Shown here piece by piece: positions 52,298 to 61,960 of a stretch of 64,000 bases of DNA (position 1 is its first letter; the number at the start of each line of letters is the position of its first letter). The notes under the pieces are model-generated. The model ran no database searches, was not told the origin of the DNA, and saw only the letters and a list, made by a program, of their open reading frames with translations. The translations under genes and the position numbers were made by a program. Origin of the DNA: Flavobacterium sp. YO12 (GTDB taxonomy: Bacteria > Bacteroidota > Bacteroidia > Flavobacteriales > Flavobacteriaceae); assembly GCF_004119495.1 (NCBI RefSeq), contig NZ_NRQU01000020.1:1-64000 (forward strand). The letters run 5' to 3'.

Positions 52298-53629
52298 CTA
52301 CAAGTTATGAACCGCTTGCTTAAATTGCTTTCCACGATCTTCGTAATTTTCGAATAAATCGAAACTTGCGCAAGCTGGAGACAATAAAACAGCATCTCCT
52401 TTTTCTGTTAATCTTTGCGCCGTTTTTACAGCGTCGTTCATATTATTCACTTCAACCATAATATCAACAACGTTTCCAAAAGCATCAATAATTTTACGAT
52501 TATCGATTCCTAAACAAATAATTGCTTTTACTTTCTCACGAACTAATGACATTAATTCATTGTAATCGTTTCCTTTATCAACGCCGCCGACAATCCAAAC
52601 TGTTGGAACATTCATACTGTCTAAAGCAAAGAAAGTAGCATTTACATTTGTTGCTTTTGAATCATTGATATATTGTACGTTCTGAATTTTTAATACTTTT
52701 TCTAAACGGTGCTCAACACCTTGAAAATTAGATAAACTTTCGCGAATTGTTGCATTTCTAATCTGCATCAATTTAGCTACGGAGCTTGCTGCCATTGCGT
52801 TTTTCATGTTATGTTTTCCTTCTAACGCAATGTGTTCTGTTTCCATTGTAAACTCTTCTTGGTTGATCTTTATTTCCATTTTGTTGTTATTTATAGAAGC
52901 CCCTTCATCAAATTTCTGAGTCAATGAAAAAGGAATTAATTTTGCTTTTGTTTTGTTGTTCTTTAACCATTCTGCACTTGCTTCATCATCTGCATCGTAA
53001 ATGAGATAATCACTTTCAGTCTGGTTCATTGTTATTCGGAACTTCGAATTGATATAATTTTCATATTTATATTCATATCGATCTAAATGATCCGGGCTTA
53101 TATTTGTTATTATCGCAATATCCGGTCTGTAATCTATAATTCCATCCAGCTGAAAACTGCTTAATTCAAGAACGTATGCATCGTATTTATTTTCGGCAAC
53201 CTGCCAGGCAAAACTCTTTCCTATATTTCCTCCCAAACCTACATTGAGTCCAGCCGATTTTAGTAGATGATAAGTCAACATTGTTGTCGTTGTTTTACCA
53301 TTACTTCCCGTGATTCCCACTGTCATTGCTTCTGTAAAAGGAAATGCAAATTCAATTTCCGAAATCACTTTTATTCCTGCCGCGATCAGCTTTTTTACTA
53401 TCGGAGACTTCTCAGGAATTCCAGGGCTTTTCATTACCACATCAGCATTCAGAATCAAATCTTCAGTGTGCTGTTCTTCTTCCCAAGGAATTTTATTTAT
53501 GATAAGAACTTCTTTATAACTCTCTTTTATCTTTCCGAAATCAGATACAAAAACATCGTAACCTTTTTTCTTCCCGAGGATCGCGGTTCCAACTCCGCTT
53601 TCTCCTCCTCCTAGTACTACCAATCTCAT
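52298..53629 (-). CDS. murD: UDP-N-acetylmuramoylalanine--D-glutamate ligase
   Basis: This 443-aa cytoplasmic ligase adds D-glutamate to UDP-MurNAc-L-Ala. The N-terminal LVVLGGGESGVGTAILGKK binds the UDP moiety; GITGSNGKTTTTMLTYHLL is the ATP loop; ITNISPDHLDRY and YINDSKATNVNAT (the MurD-specific motif) follow. It begins directly after the mraY stop with no gap, so the two are translated together. Confidence 0.97.
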   Translation of the reverse strand: MRLVVLGGGESGVGTAILGKKKGYDVFVSDFGKIKESYKEVLIINKIPWEEEQHTEDLILNADVVMKSPGIPEKSPIVKKLIAAGIKVISEIEFAFPFTEAMTVGITGSNGKTTTTMLTYHLLKSAGLNVGLGGNIGKSFAWQVAENKYDAYVLELSSFQLDGIIDYRPDIAIITNISPDHLDRYEYKYENYINSKFRITMNQTESDYLIYDADDEASAEWLKNNKTKAKLIPFSLTQKFDEGASINNNKMEIKINQEEFTMETEHIALEGKHNMKNAMAASSVAKLMQIRNATIRESLSNFQGVEHRLEKVLKIQNVQYINDSKATNVNATFFALDSMNVPTVWIVGGVDKGNDYNELMSLVREKVKAIICLGIDNRKIIDAFGNVVDIMVEVNNMNDAVKTAQRLTEKGDAVLLSPACASFDLFENYEDRGKQFKQAVHNL

Positions 53630-54862
53630 CTATCTTAATTTTAAAGTAATGATTGATAAAATGGCTAACATAATTGCAACGATCCAGAATCTTGTAACGA
53701 TTTTACTTTCATGGTATCCTTTTTTCTGATAGTGATGATGCAATGGCGACATTAGGAAAATTCTTCGACCTTCTCCAAAACGTCTTTTTGTATATTTAAA
53801 ATAAGCTACCTGAATAATTACCGAAGCACTTTCTGCAAGGAAAATTCCACAGAACAAAACGATTAATATTTCTTTACGAACTGCAATTGCTAAAACTGCA
53901 ATGATCCCTCCAATTGTTAAACTTCCTGTGTCTCCCATAAAAACAGATGCCGGATAGGAGTTGTACCAAAGAAAACCAATCAGTGCCCCAACAAAAGCAG
54001 AGATAAAGACGGTCATTTCTCCCGAATTGGGGATATACATTATATTCAAATAATTGGAGAAAATAATATTACCCGAAACAAACGTAAAAATTCCGAGGGC
54101 AAGGACTGAGATCGCCGAGGTTCCGGCCGCGAGACCATCTATTCCATCTGTTAAATTAGCTCCATTAGAAACTGCCGTGATAATAAAAATTACTACGGGA
54201 ATAAATACCAACCAAGCCCATTTTTCATATCCATCTCCTAAAAATGATAAAACTTCAGCATAATCAAATTCGTTATTTTTTACAAACGGAATTGTTGTTG
54301 CTGTAGATTTTTCTTCAGCGGGAGCTGGCAATATTACAGTGGTGCTTGCATTTACTTTAAAAATATCTGCTCTTCCTGTATCCGTTCTAACGGTAACTGC
54401 AGGATTAAAATAAAGAACTGCTCCTACTATAATACCAAGACCAACTTGTCCGATAACTTTGAAGATTCCTTTAAGTCCTTGTTTATCTTTTTTAAATATT
54501 TTGATATAATCGTCAACAAAACCAATCGTACCCATCCACAGCGTAGTTACAATAAGCAATACGATGTAAATGTTGTGCAGTCTTGCAAATAACAAAACTG
54601 GAACTAAGGTTGCAAAAATGATAATCAGACCTCCCATTGTAGGTGTTCCTGCCTTTTCATTTTGCCCCGCAAGACCAAGCTCACGAACTGTTTCTCCTAC
54701 TTGCTGGTTACGCAAGAAGTTAATAACTCTTTTTCCGTAAATCGTTGATAAAAGCAGCGACAGCATAAAAGCCAAAGCTGATCTAAAAGTGATGTACTGA
54801 AAAACTCCTGTTCCTGGCCAATCCAGTGTTTTGTCAAAATATTCAAATAAATAATATAACAT
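53630..54862 (-). CDS. mraY: Phospho-MurNAc-pentapeptide translocase
   Basis: This 410-aa integral membrane enzyme has about ten helices and makes lipid I from UDP-MurNAc-pentapeptide and undecaprenyl phosphate. The motifs [28 protein letters not shown] (catalytic Asp pair), [10 protein letters not shown] and [10 protein letters not shown] (histidine motif) are intact. Compared with the roughly 360-aa E. coli enzyme, an insertion of about 50 residues (around 165-215, [20 protein letters not shown] onward) sits in a periplasmic loop, a feature of Bacteroidetes MraY. Confidence 0.96.
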   Translation of the reverse strand: MLYYLFEYFDKTLDWPGTGVFQYITFRSALAFMLSLLLSTIYGKRVINFLRNQQVGETVRELGLAGQNEKAGTPTMGGLIIIFATLVPVLLFARLHNIYIVLLIVTTLWMGTIGFVDDYIKIFKKDKQGLKGIFKVIGQVGLGIIVGAVLYFNPAVTVRTDTGRADIFKVNASTTVILPAPAEEKSTATTIPFVKNNEFDYAEVLSFLGDGYEKWAWLVFIPVVIFIITAVSNGANLTDGIDGLAAGTSAISVLALGIFTFVSGNIIFSNYLNIMYIPNSGEMTVFISAFVGALIGFLWYNSYPASVFMGDTGSLTIGGIIAVLAIAVRKEILIVLFCGIFLAESASVIIQVAYFKYTKRRFGEGRRIFLMSPLHHHYQKKGYHESKIVTRFWIVAIMLAILSIITLKLR

Positions 54863-54870
54863 ATATCGTG

Positions 54871-54960
54871 GTTTATTTGTTTAATCGTTGGTTTGTTGAT
54901 TCGTTAATTGCTCATTTAATAATTACTCCATTAAACGAATAACCAATTAACCGTTTAAAC
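54871..54960. repeat. GTTTAATCG-type inverted repeat between murE and mraY
   Basis: The left arm has GTTTATTTGTTTAATCGTTG (54871-54890) and the right arm ATTAAACGAATAACCAATTA then CCGTTTAAAC (54930-54960): an imperfect inverted repeat. It is related to the element between lptE and the TPR gene at 22.5 kb. Confidence 0.6.
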
Positions 54961-54961
54961 T

Positions 54962-56425
54962 TTACTTTGCTAATTGATCTAAAATTTCTTTTACGGTTTC
55001 CATATCATCAAAATGATGACGAACTCCGTTTATTTCTTGATAGGTTTCATGACCTTTTCCTGCAATTAGGATAATATCATTTGGCTGAGCCAATTGACAA
55101 GCTGTTTTTATAGCCTGTTTTCTATCAGTAATTCTTAATATTTTTTTGTAATTATGTGCTTCTACACCTTTTTCCATTTCATCCAAAATCACTTCAGGAT
55201 CTTCGTTTCTAGGATTATCAGATGTTAAAATTGCTTTATCACTAAGATCTGTAGCAATTTTTGCCATAATTGGTCTTTTTGTCTTATCTCTATTTCCGCC
55301 GCAGCCCACAACTGTAATCAATTGCTCGTTTTTAGTACGGATGTCTTCAATTGTTTTTAGAACATTTTCTAAAGCATCTGGTGTGTGTGCATAATCGACA
55401 ATTGCTGTGATTTTAGAATCAGTAACAATATATTGAAAACGACCTGAAACACTTTCTAAATCAGACAATAAGCGCAACGCTTCAAGACTATCCATACCCA
55501 ATTCTACAGCTGTTCCATAAATAGCTAAAACATTGTAAGCATTAAAAGTTCCAATTAGTTTTACCCAAACTTCATTGTCATTTACTTTTAATAATAATCC
55601 TGATAATTGGCTTTCTAATATTGTTGCTTTAAAATCTGCATATGTCTTTAAAGCATAAGTAAATTTTCTTGCAACCGTATTTTGCAGCATTACAGTTCCA
55701 TTTTTATCATCGATATTCGATAAAGCAAAAGCTGTTTTTGGAAGAGAATCAAAAAATGATTTTTTCACATCTCTGTATTCTGCAAAAGTTGGATGATAAT
55801 CCAAGTGATCATGTGAAAGATTCGTAAAAATTCCACCTACAAAATGCAATGCTTCTGTACGTTTTTGATGAATTCCATGTGAACTTACTTCCATAAAGCA
55901 ATGCGTTACTCCAGCTTCAATCATCTCATTTAAATAATGATTGATCGTAATTGAATCTGGCGTTGTATGCGTTGCAGGATATTCCGTATCATCCACCATG
56001 ATTTTTACAGTTGATAATAAACCAACTTTAAATCCTGCTTTTTGAAACAACTGAAATAACAATGATGCAATTGTTGTTTTACCATTTGTTCCTGTTACTC
56101 CAACCAATTTTAATTTTGCTGACGGATCTTCAAAATAATTCGCCGCCATAAAAGCTAAAGCCGTATTGGTGTCTTTTACCTGAACATAAGTAATTCCTTT
56201 TTGAGTTGTTTCAGGAAGTGTATCGCAAATAATTGCAACCGCTCCTAACTCAATAGCTTTATTGATATAATCGTGACCATCAGAAAGTGTTCCTCGAATT
56301 GCCACAAAAACATCGTTTGCTTCAACTTTACGCGAATCAAATTCAATTTTATGGATCGGTGTTTCTGTTGAACCTATAACAGATTCAATCGCCGCTTTGT
56401 ATAATATGTCTTTTAGTATTTTCAC
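54962..56425 (-). CDS. murE: UDP-MurNAc-tripeptide ligase (meso-DAP adding)
   Basis: This is a 487-aa cytoplasmic ligase. GVTGTNGKTTIASLLFQLF is the ATP loop, and HDHLDYHPTFAEYRDVKK and DYAHTPDALENVL are family motifs. The C-terminal DNPR sequence in TSDNPRNEDPEVI is the signature for meso-diaminopimelate rather than lysine, so the stem peptide is Gram-negative type. Its start overlaps the ftsI stop by 4 bp (ATGA), showing translational coupling. murF, the next step, is not in the cluster. Confidence 0.97.
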   Translation of the reverse strand: MKILKDILYKAAIESVIGSTETPIHKIEFDSRKVEANDVFVAIRGTLSDGHDYINKAIELGAVAIICDTLPETTQKGITYVQVKDTNTALAFMAANYFEDPSAKLKLVGVTGTNGKTTIASLLFQLFQKAGFKVGLLSTVKIMVDDTEYPATHTTPDSITINHYLNEMIEAGVTHCFMEVSSHGIHQKRTEALHFVGGIFTNLSHDHLDYHPTFAEYRDVKKSFFDSLPKTAFALSNIDDKNGTVMLQNTVARKFTYALKTYADFKATILESQLSGLLLKVNDNEVWVKLIGTFNAYNVLAIYGTAVELGMDSLEALRLLSDLESVSGRFQYIVTDSKITAIVDYAHTPDALENVLKTIEDIRTKNEQLITVVGCGGNRDKTKRPIMAKIATDLSDKAILTSDNPRNEDPEVILDEMEKGVEAHNYKKILRITDRKQAIKTACQLAQPNDIILIAGKGHETYQEINGVRHHFDDMETVKEILDQLAK

Positions 56426-58431
56426 GATAATTCTAATACTATAATTGAGTTTTTACTAATGTTTTGTCCCGCCTGAATCGATTGATTCTTAACCTTTCCT
56501 ACTCCTGTTACTTTCACTTTTAAACCTAAATTTTCTAGTAAAGCAATTGCATCCATTCCCGGCATTCCTTTTAAATCAGGAATTTGTTTCGATTTTTTAT
56601 TTGATTCTACATCATATTTATCGTAACTGCTTTCCTGCTTTGCAATTTTAGAATCAAGCTGTTTAATTTTATTTGTTGATGGCGCGTCTGTAAATATTTT
56701 TTGAGCAATTCTTTTAAAAACTGGTCCTGCAACGTCTGCACCGTAATAATTATTTCTAGATGTATTTGGTTTATGAACCACTACAATACATGAATATTTA
56801 GGATGATCTGCTGGGAAATATCCAACGAAAGACGACGCATAATACATAGCAGACTTACCTTCTTTTCCGCCATAATTTACCTGAGCTGTCCCTGTTTTTC
56901 CTGCCATCGAAAAATCCTTCGAATACAATTTTGATCCAGTTCCTTTTTTTACCACGTTTGCTAAAACTGCTTTCACCTTTTTTATGGTTTCAGGCGAACA
57001 AACTTTTGGATTTATTACTTCAACATCAAACTTTTTAATCGTTTTATTCCATTCTTTAATTTCCGATACAAATTGCGGTTTTACCATTACACCATTATTT
57101 GCAACGGCATTATACAAGGCTAAAGTCTGCATTGGCGTAACCGAAACATTATAACCAAAAGCCATCCACGGAAGCGAAATTCCCGACCAGTGTTTATCTC
57201 CAGGTTGTGGAATATAAGGTCTTCCTTCTCCTTTAAAATGCAGTCCTAATGTCTTATTTAAACCATAACTATTAATATGATTTACAAACTTAGATGGGTT
57301 GTTTTTGTAATTTTCATAAACAGCTTGAACCATTACTGTATTTGAAGAAAGCTCAAATCCACGTGCCAATGTAATTTTTCCATATCCTCCTCTGTGCGAA
57401 TCACGAACAGCACGGCCATAATATCTAATTTCACCTCCATGACTGTCATAAACCTTACTTGTATCAGCTACTTTATCTTCTAAAATCGCCATTAAATCAA
57501 CTAATTTAAAAGTTGATCCTGGCTCTTGAGATTCTGCAATTGCATAATTTGTGGTTTCATAATACGATCCATCTTCAGCTCTTCCTAAGTTCGAAATTGC
57601 TTTTACATGTCCCGTTTCTGTTTCCATTACCACCACACAACCATGATCTGCTTCGTAGTCTTCTAGTTGTTTTAATAAGGCGTGATGCGCAATATCCTGA
57701 ATAAAAACGTCGATTGTCGAAATAACATCATAACCATCAATAGGATCAACTTCGTTCAAATCACGAATTGGTTTCCATTGCCCTTTTGCGATTTTTTGCT
57801 TTAGGATTTTCCCGTCTTTTCCGTTCAAATAATTCTTAAAAGCCCACTCAATTCCTTTTCCAACTTCAACTCCTGTTGCTGGATCAATTCGGTCATATCC
57901 AATTGTTCTTTCAGCAATTTTTCCTATCGGATGTTTTCTAACTGTTTCTTGCTCAACAATAATTCCACCTTTGAAAGCTCCTAAGTTGAATAATGGAAAA
58001 CCTTTTATTTTCACATATTCAGTATAACTTAAGTTCCTAGCAATCAAATAATAACGATTTTTATTTGCTCTGGCTTTTCGTAATTCTTTTTCAAAAAAAC
58101 TTCCAGATTTTCCTAAAACCGTTACAAGAGAATCTGATAATGCTTTTACATGTTTCTCAAAAGTTTCTGTTTTTGGAGCTTTAGCATCAAAACGAATCTC
58201 GTAATTCGGAATTGAAGTTGCTAATAAACTTCCATCAGCAGAATAAATATTTCCTTTGTTTGCCGGAATTACAAAATTTCTAACGGTACGCTGTTTTGCT
58301 AATTTTCGGTAGTAATCTCCTTCAACCCATTGAATATTGGTCAATTTAACAACAATAGCAATTGCCATCAAAAAGATGAAAACTGCTACGAGGTAAATTC
58401 TGTAGGATATATGTTTATCGTCTACTGCCAT
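56422..58431 (-). CDS. ftsI: Septal transpeptidase FtsI (PBP3) with PASTA domain
   Basis: This is a 669-aa bitopic penicillin-binding protein. A membrane helix (IYLVAVFIFLMAIAIVVKL, about 11-30) anchors the periplasmic part. The pedestal domain is followed by a transpeptidase domain with the active-site serine in GSTFKL (SxxK), the SSN motif in FELSSNTVM, and KTG in MAGKTGTAQ. The C-terminal 60 residues are a PASTA domain (IPDLKGMPGMDAIALLENLG), common in Bacteroidetes FtsI and absent from E. coli. It crosslinks septal peptidoglycan with FtsW. Overlaps: 10 bp with ftsL upstream and 4 bp with murE. Confidence 0.95.
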   Translation of the reverse strand: MAVDDKHISYRIYLVAVFIFLMAIAIVVKLTNIQWVEGDYYRKLAKQRTVRNFVIPANKGNIYSADGSLLATSIPNYEIRFDAKAPKTETFEKHVKALSDSLVTVLGKSGSFFEKELRKARANKNRYYLIARNLSYTEYVKIKGFPLFNLGAFKGGIIVEQETVRKHPIGKIAERTIGYDRIDPATGVEVGKGIEWAFKNYLNGKDGKILKQKIAKGQWKPIRDLNEVDPIDGYDVISTIDVFIQDIAHHALLKQLEDYEADHGCVVVMETETGHVKAISNLGRAEDGSYYETTNYAIAESQEPGSTFKLVDLMAILEDKVADTSKVYDSHGGEIRYYGRAVRDSHRGGYGKITLARGFELSSNTVMVQAVYENYKNNPSKFVNHINSYGLNKTLGLHFKGEGRPYIPQPGDKHWSGISLPWMAFGYNVSVTPMQTLALYNAVANNGVMVKPQFVSEIKEWNKTIKKFDVEVINPKVCSPETIKKVKAVLANVVKKGTGSKLYSKDFSMAGKTGTAQVNYGGKEGKSAMYYASSFVGYFPADHPKYSCIVVVHKPNTSRNNYYGADVAGPVFKRIAQKIFTDAPSTNKIKQLDSKIAKQESSYDKYDVESNKKSKQIPDLKGMPGMDAIALLENLGLKVKVTGVGKVKNQSIQAGQNISKNSIIVLELS

Positions 58432-58769
58432 ATTCTTTTAAAGAAACTTTTTTCTTCTTCTTTTTCAACTTCTATTTTCACTGGAGGAACTGTCGACGGA
58501 AAAATTTGCTTTTCAAGCATCTTGTTCGATATTGTTGACTCCATTTTTAACTTCATCAATTCTGAACGTCGATCTACAAATTCAGATCTTAATTCTTTTA
58601 CTTCGTTATTTAATTTTGCAATTTCAAAAACCTTTTGCTCGTAACGCTGTGTATTTGCAATCATCAAAATTGCCAGCAGAATTATAAAAACAATGAATCG
58701 CCAATTCTTTACCGCATCATCATTTAGCAGAAATCTCGCTTTTAATATTCCAAATACTCCACTCTTCAT
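58422..58769 (-). CDS. ftsL: FtsL-like cell division protein
   Basis: This 115-aa protein has an N-terminal cytoplasmic segment, one membrane helix (WRFIVFIILLAILMIANTQ, about 23-41) and a periplasmic coiled coil (KVFEIAKLNNEVKELRSEFV onward). It has little sequence identity to E. coli FtsL, as is usual, but the topology, length and position between rsmH and ftsI identify it. It should bridge FtsQ and FtsI/FtsW. It overlaps ftsI by 10 bp. Confidence 0.85.
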   Translation of the reverse strand: MKSGVFGILKARFLLNDDAVKNWRFIVFIILLAILMIANTQRYEQKVFEIAKLNNEVKELRSEFVDRRSELMKLKMESTISNKMLEKQIFPSTVPPVKIEVEKEEEKSFFKRIWQ

Positions 58770-58785
58770 TTTCTACCTATATATA

Positions 58786-59694
58786 TTATATCTTTTCAGC
58801 TATCCTTAATTTCGCACTTCTCGCTCTATTATTGATTTTAATTTCAGCGTCATCAGGAACAATCAATTTTCCGATAGTTTTAAACGGTACTGAAAAATTC
58901 CCATAAAAATCGCGTTCTGGCTCTCCTTCAAACATTCCGTTTTTAATGAATCTTTTTACCAGCCTGTCTTCTAATGAATGGTATGAGATTACTGAAAATC
59001 TTCCGCCTGGTTTCAAAATTTCTAAAGACTGCTCAATAAACTCTTTCAAAACATCCATTTCTTGATTTACCTCAATACGAATCGCTTGATAAATCTGAGC
59101 CAATATTTTGTTCTTAACTCTTTCTGGTAAATATCTCGCAAGAACTTCTTTTAATTCATCGGTTGTCTTGATTGGGTAATCGTGTCTGGCCTCAACAATC
59201 GTTCTTGCTAGAACCGGTGCGTTTTTCAACTCGCCATAATCAAAAAAAACACGACGTAAATCCTGTTCTTCATATTCGTTAACCACTCGATAAGCATTTA
59301 AATCATTTTTTTGACTCATCCGCATATCTAGTTCGGCATCAAATCTGGTTGAAAAACCTCTCTCTGGAACATCAAATTGATGTGATGAAACTCCTAAATC
59401 TGCCAAGATTCCATCTACTGCTTTAACACCATGAAAACGAAGAAATCTTTTTATAAATCTAAAGTTCTCATTAATTAAGGTAAATCTTTCGTCAGGCAAT
59501 GCATTCGCAAGCGCATCCTCGTCCTGATCAAAAGCAAATAATCTTCCGTTTGGCCCCAATCTTTTCAAAATTTCTTTTGAGTGACCGCCGCCGCCAAACG
59601 TTACATCTACATAAATGCCGTCTGGCTTAATATTTAAACCATCAACTGTTGGATGAAGTAAAACTGGATTATGATATTCCATTGTCGTCGTCAT
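58786..59694 (-). CDS. rsmH: 16S rRNA (cytosine-1402-N4) methyltransferase
   Basis: This is a 302-aa SAM-dependent enzyme. YHNPVLLHPTVDGL at the N-terminus and VDVTFGGGGHSKEILKRL (SAM-binding) are diagnostic; later come ILADLGVSSHQFD and VISYHSLEDRLVKRF. It methylates C1402 in the ribosomal P site. It overlaps the mraZ 3' end: by 26 bp if the start is the ATG at 59694, or by 14 bp if the in-frame ATG at 59682 (MEYHNPVLL) is used. Either is plausible. Confidence 0.96.
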   Translation of the reverse strand: MTTTMEYHNPVLLHPTVDGLNIKPDGIYVDVTFGGGGHSKEILKRLGPNGRLFAFDQDEDALANALPDERFTLINENFRFIKRFLRFHGVKAVDGILADLGVSSHQFDVPERGFSTRFDAELDMRMSQKNDLNAYRVVNEYEEQDLRRVFFDYGELKNAPVLARTIVEARHDYPIKTTDELKEVLARYLPERVKNKILAQIYQAIRIEVNQEMDVLKEFIEQSLEILKPGGRFSVISYHSLEDRLVKRFIKNGMFEGEPERDFYGNFSVPFKTIGKLIVPDDAEIKINNRARSAKLRIAEKI

Positions 59695-60142
59695 TAATAT
59701 TTCCCATTACTTCTTCGGCTAAATCTGCAAAATCCATATCTTCGCCGCTTATTGATTTTTCGTATAAATCTTTATCCCAAATTTCCACAATATTAACCGC
59801 AGATGAAAAAACAACATCTTTAGAAATACCAGAAAACGTCACTAAATCTTTTGGTACCAACAATCTTCCTAATGCATCAATATCTACCACTTTAACTCCG
59901 GCAGTAAATCTGCGAATGAAATCATTATTCTTTTTTACAAAACGATTCAGCTTATTAATTTTTGCCATCATTAGATTCCACTCTTCCATCGGATACAATT
60001 CTAAACATTGCTGAAAAACAGAACGCTTCAAGACAAAACCGTCCTGAAGAGAAGAAGCCAATTGCTTTTTTAAAGGTGCAGGTATCATTAACCTCCCTTT
60101 AGCATCGACTTTACACTCATATGTTCCAACAATTGTATTCAA
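59669..60142 (-). CDS. mraZ: Transcriptional regulator MraZ
   Basis: This 157-aa protein has two SpoVT/AbrB-type DNA-binding repeats: YECKVDAKGRLMIPAPLKKQ (9-28) and VVDIDALGRLLVPKDLVTF (about 85-103). MraZ forms a ring-shaped oligomer that binds several short repeats upstream of the dcw operon and represses it in E. coli. It is the first gene of the cluster, and five GTGGTA-like copies stand upstream at 60187-60244, three of them at exact 10-bp spacing, consistent with autoregulation. Confidence 0.95.
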   Translation of the reverse strand: MNTIVGTYECKVDAKGRLMIPAPLKKQLASSLQDGFVLKRSVFQQCLELYPMEEWNLMMAKINKLNRFVKKNNDFIRRFTAGVKVVDIDALGRLLVPKDLVTFSGISKDVVFSSAVNIVEIWDKDLYEKSISGEDMDFADLAEEVMGNINDDDNGIS

Positions 60143-60168
60143 GAAAAACGTACTAATATGTTACACAG

Positions 60169-60176
60169 CAAAAATA
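60169..60176 (-). promoter_or_regulatory. -7 box of the mraZ/dcw promoter
   Basis: TATTTTTG on the minus strand, 26 bp upstream of the mraZ start. The region where a -33 box would lie is occupied by the GTGGTA repeats. Confidence 0.55.
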
Positions 60177-60186
60177 TAAAAAAAAA

Positions 60187-60244
60187 TACCACATATTACC
60201 ACTATATACCACTTTGTTAATAAGTTTAACCACTTTACTACCAC
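60187..60244 (-). promoter_or_regulatory. Predicted MraZ operator: GTGGTA repeats
   Basis: On the minus strand GTGGTA occurs at 60192-60187, 60202-60197 and 60212-60207, exactly 10 bp apart. GTGGTT (60233-60228) and GTGGTA (60244-60239) follow 21 and 11 bp farther on. All lie on one face of the helix. Direct GTGG or TGGG repeats at about 10-bp period are the known MraZ box layout. The array begins about 10 bp upstream of the -7 box. Confidence 0.7.
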
Positions 60245-60484
60245 CTCAGCTAAATCATAAGCAATCAATACGTTAGACAAAAATCAGTTTCAAAATCTTT
60301 TCATTTAAGAATTACAAAAAATCTGCTTTATTTCTCTTAAAAAAGTAAATATTCTGCAATTATTTTAACAACTCATTTTTTCACAGAACAAACACTAAAA
60401 GCTGATTTATAACCACTTAGTAATTACAACGAAATAATCTAGTTAAAAAAGGGCAGCAAAAATTCATTTTTATTTATTTAACCC
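60245..60484. other. AT-rich gap upstream of the MraZ operator
   Basis: This is the remainder of the 377-bp divergent region between mraZ and the hydrolase gene. No open frame, repeat or hairpin of note was seen. Confidence 0.5.
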
Positions 60485-60492
60485 TATATTTG
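60485..60492 (+). promoter_or_regulatory. -7 box of the hydrolase-engB unit
   Basis: TATATTTG fits TAnnTTTG and ends 27 bp before the ATG at 60520. The -33 region is T-rich but has no TTG. Confidence 0.5.
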
Positions 60493-60519
60493 TCCCAAAT
60501 GAAATTGGCATTAGATTAG

Positions 60520-61284
60520 ATGGACAAAAACTACAAAAAAGAAGGCAAATACAGCTATTATGAAGCTGGAGAGGGGACTCCTATCGTTATTTTACACGGG
60601 TTAATGGGAGGCCTTAGTAACTTTGATGCTGTAGCGGAATATTTTCCAACGAAAGGATACAAAGTTGTAATCCCAGATTTGCCAATATACACGCAGAGTA
60701 TTTTAAAAACAAACGTAAAAAGCTTTGCCAAATACGTAAAAGACTTTATTAATTTCAAGGGTTTTGACCAAGTTATATTACTGGGAAATTCACTTGGAGG
60801 ACATATTGCACTTTACCACACCAAACTATATCCTGAAAAAGTAGCCGGACTTGTAATTACAGGAAGCTCTGGACTTTACGAAAGCGCCATGGGTGACAGT
60901 TACCCTAAAAGAGGCGACTACGAATACATCAAAAAGAAAGCTGAAGATGTATTTTACGATCCAAAAATTGCGACACCAGAATTAATAGATGAAGTTTATG
61001 CAACTGTTAATGACCGCATAAAATTAATTAAAACATTAACGATTGCCAAGAGTGCAATTCGTCATAATATGGCCAAAGATTTACCTAAAATGACAGTTGA
61101 AACCTGTATTATCTGGGGTAAAAATGACGCCGTAACACCACCTAATGTTGCTGAAGAATTTGACAACTTATTGCCTAATTCAACTTTGTATTGGATAGAC
61201 AAATGCGGACACGCTGCTATGATGGAACACCCTCAAGAATTCAATAAAATTCTTGAAGAATGGCTTGTTGCAAAGAATTTATAG
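60520..61284 (+). CDS. Alpha/beta hydrolase
   Basis: At 254 aa with no signal peptide this is an alpha/beta-hydrolase fold enzyme. The oxyanion region is VILHGLMGGLSNFD (24-37), the nucleophile Ser91 is in GNSLGG, and the C-terminal histidine is in DKCGHAAMMEHP; an Asp in IIWGKNDAVTPP probably completes the triad. The substrate is unknown. It is followed 41 bp later by engB on the same strand and shares its promoter, an arrangement seen in Flavobacteria, but no functional link is apparent. Confidence 0.9.
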   Translation: MDKNYKKEGKYSYYEAGEGTPIVILHGLMGGLSNFDAVAEYFPTKGYKVVIPDLPIYTQSILKTNVKSFAKYVKDFINFKGFDQVILLGNSLGGHIALYHTKLYPEKVAGLVITGSSGLYESAMGDSYPKRGDYEYIKKKAEDVFYDPKIATPELIDEVYATVNDRIKLIKTLTIAKSAIRHNMAKDLPKMTVETCIIWGKNDAVTPPNVAEEFDNLLPNSTLYWIDKCGHAAMMEHPQEFNKILEEWLVAKNL

Positions 61285-61325
61285 CATCTAACTTTCGAAT
61301 TTAAGAAGGTTCTAAAACAAAAAAC

Positions 61326-61946
61326 ATGAAAATTAATACCGCCGAATTTATTATCAGTAATTCTGATGCTTCAAAATGCCCGGCCGAATTTCTGCCGGAA
61401 TACGCTTTTATAGGCCGATCAAACGTTGGTAAATCCTCTTTGATCAACATGATTACGAATCATAAAAATTTAGCAAAAACATCTGGAAGACCAGGAAAAA
61501 CACAATTAATAAACCACTTTAAGATCAACAATAATTGGTTTTTAGTCGATTTACCTGGATACGGATATGCTAAGGTTTCTAAAAAAACAAAATCTGTTTT
61601 CCAACAATTTATCACTGACTACTTTGAAAACAGAGAGCAATTAGTCTGCGCTTTTGTTTTGATTGATATTCGCCATGAAGCTCAAAAAATCGACATTGAG
61701 TTTATGTCGTATATGGGTGAAAGCGAAATACCATTTTGTATTATTTTTACCAAAGCCGATAAAATCAGCAAAGTAAAAATCGACTCGCATGTTGCGGCAT
61801 ACAAAAAACAAATGTACGCGAACAACTGGGCCGAAATGCCGCATTACTTTGTAACCTCATCTACAGAATCGATAGGAAAAGAAGAACTTTTAACTTACAT
61901 CGACGAAGTAAATCAGGAAGTTTTTAAAAACAACAACCAATTTTAA
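61326..61946 (+). CDS. engB: Ribosome biogenesis GTPase YihA/YsxC (EngB)
   Basis: This is a 206-aa small GTPase. G1 is GRSNVGKSS (about 30-38), the switch region is TSGRPGKTQLINHF, G3 is DLPGYGYAKV, and G4 is TKADK. It takes part in late assembly of the 50S ribosomal subunit and is essential in many bacteria. Full length. A bidirectional terminator separates it from the convergent gldC. Confidence 0.97.
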   Translation: MKINTAEFIISNSDASKCPAEFLPEYAFIGRSNVGKSSLINMITNHKNLAKTSGRPGKTQLINHFKINNNWFLVDLPGYGYAKVSKKTKSVFQQFITDYFENREQLVCAFVLIDIRHEAQKIDIEFMSYMGESEIPFCIIFTKADKISKVKIDSHVAAYKKQMYANNWAEMPHYFVTSSTESIGKEELLTYIDEVNQEVFKNNNQF

Positions 61947-61960
61947 ATTCCAAATTTTAA

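Noticed and set aside
54871..54960. CRISPR-like repeat array
   Set aside because: The copies are inverted and imperfect with no regular spacers; no cas genes are in the window.
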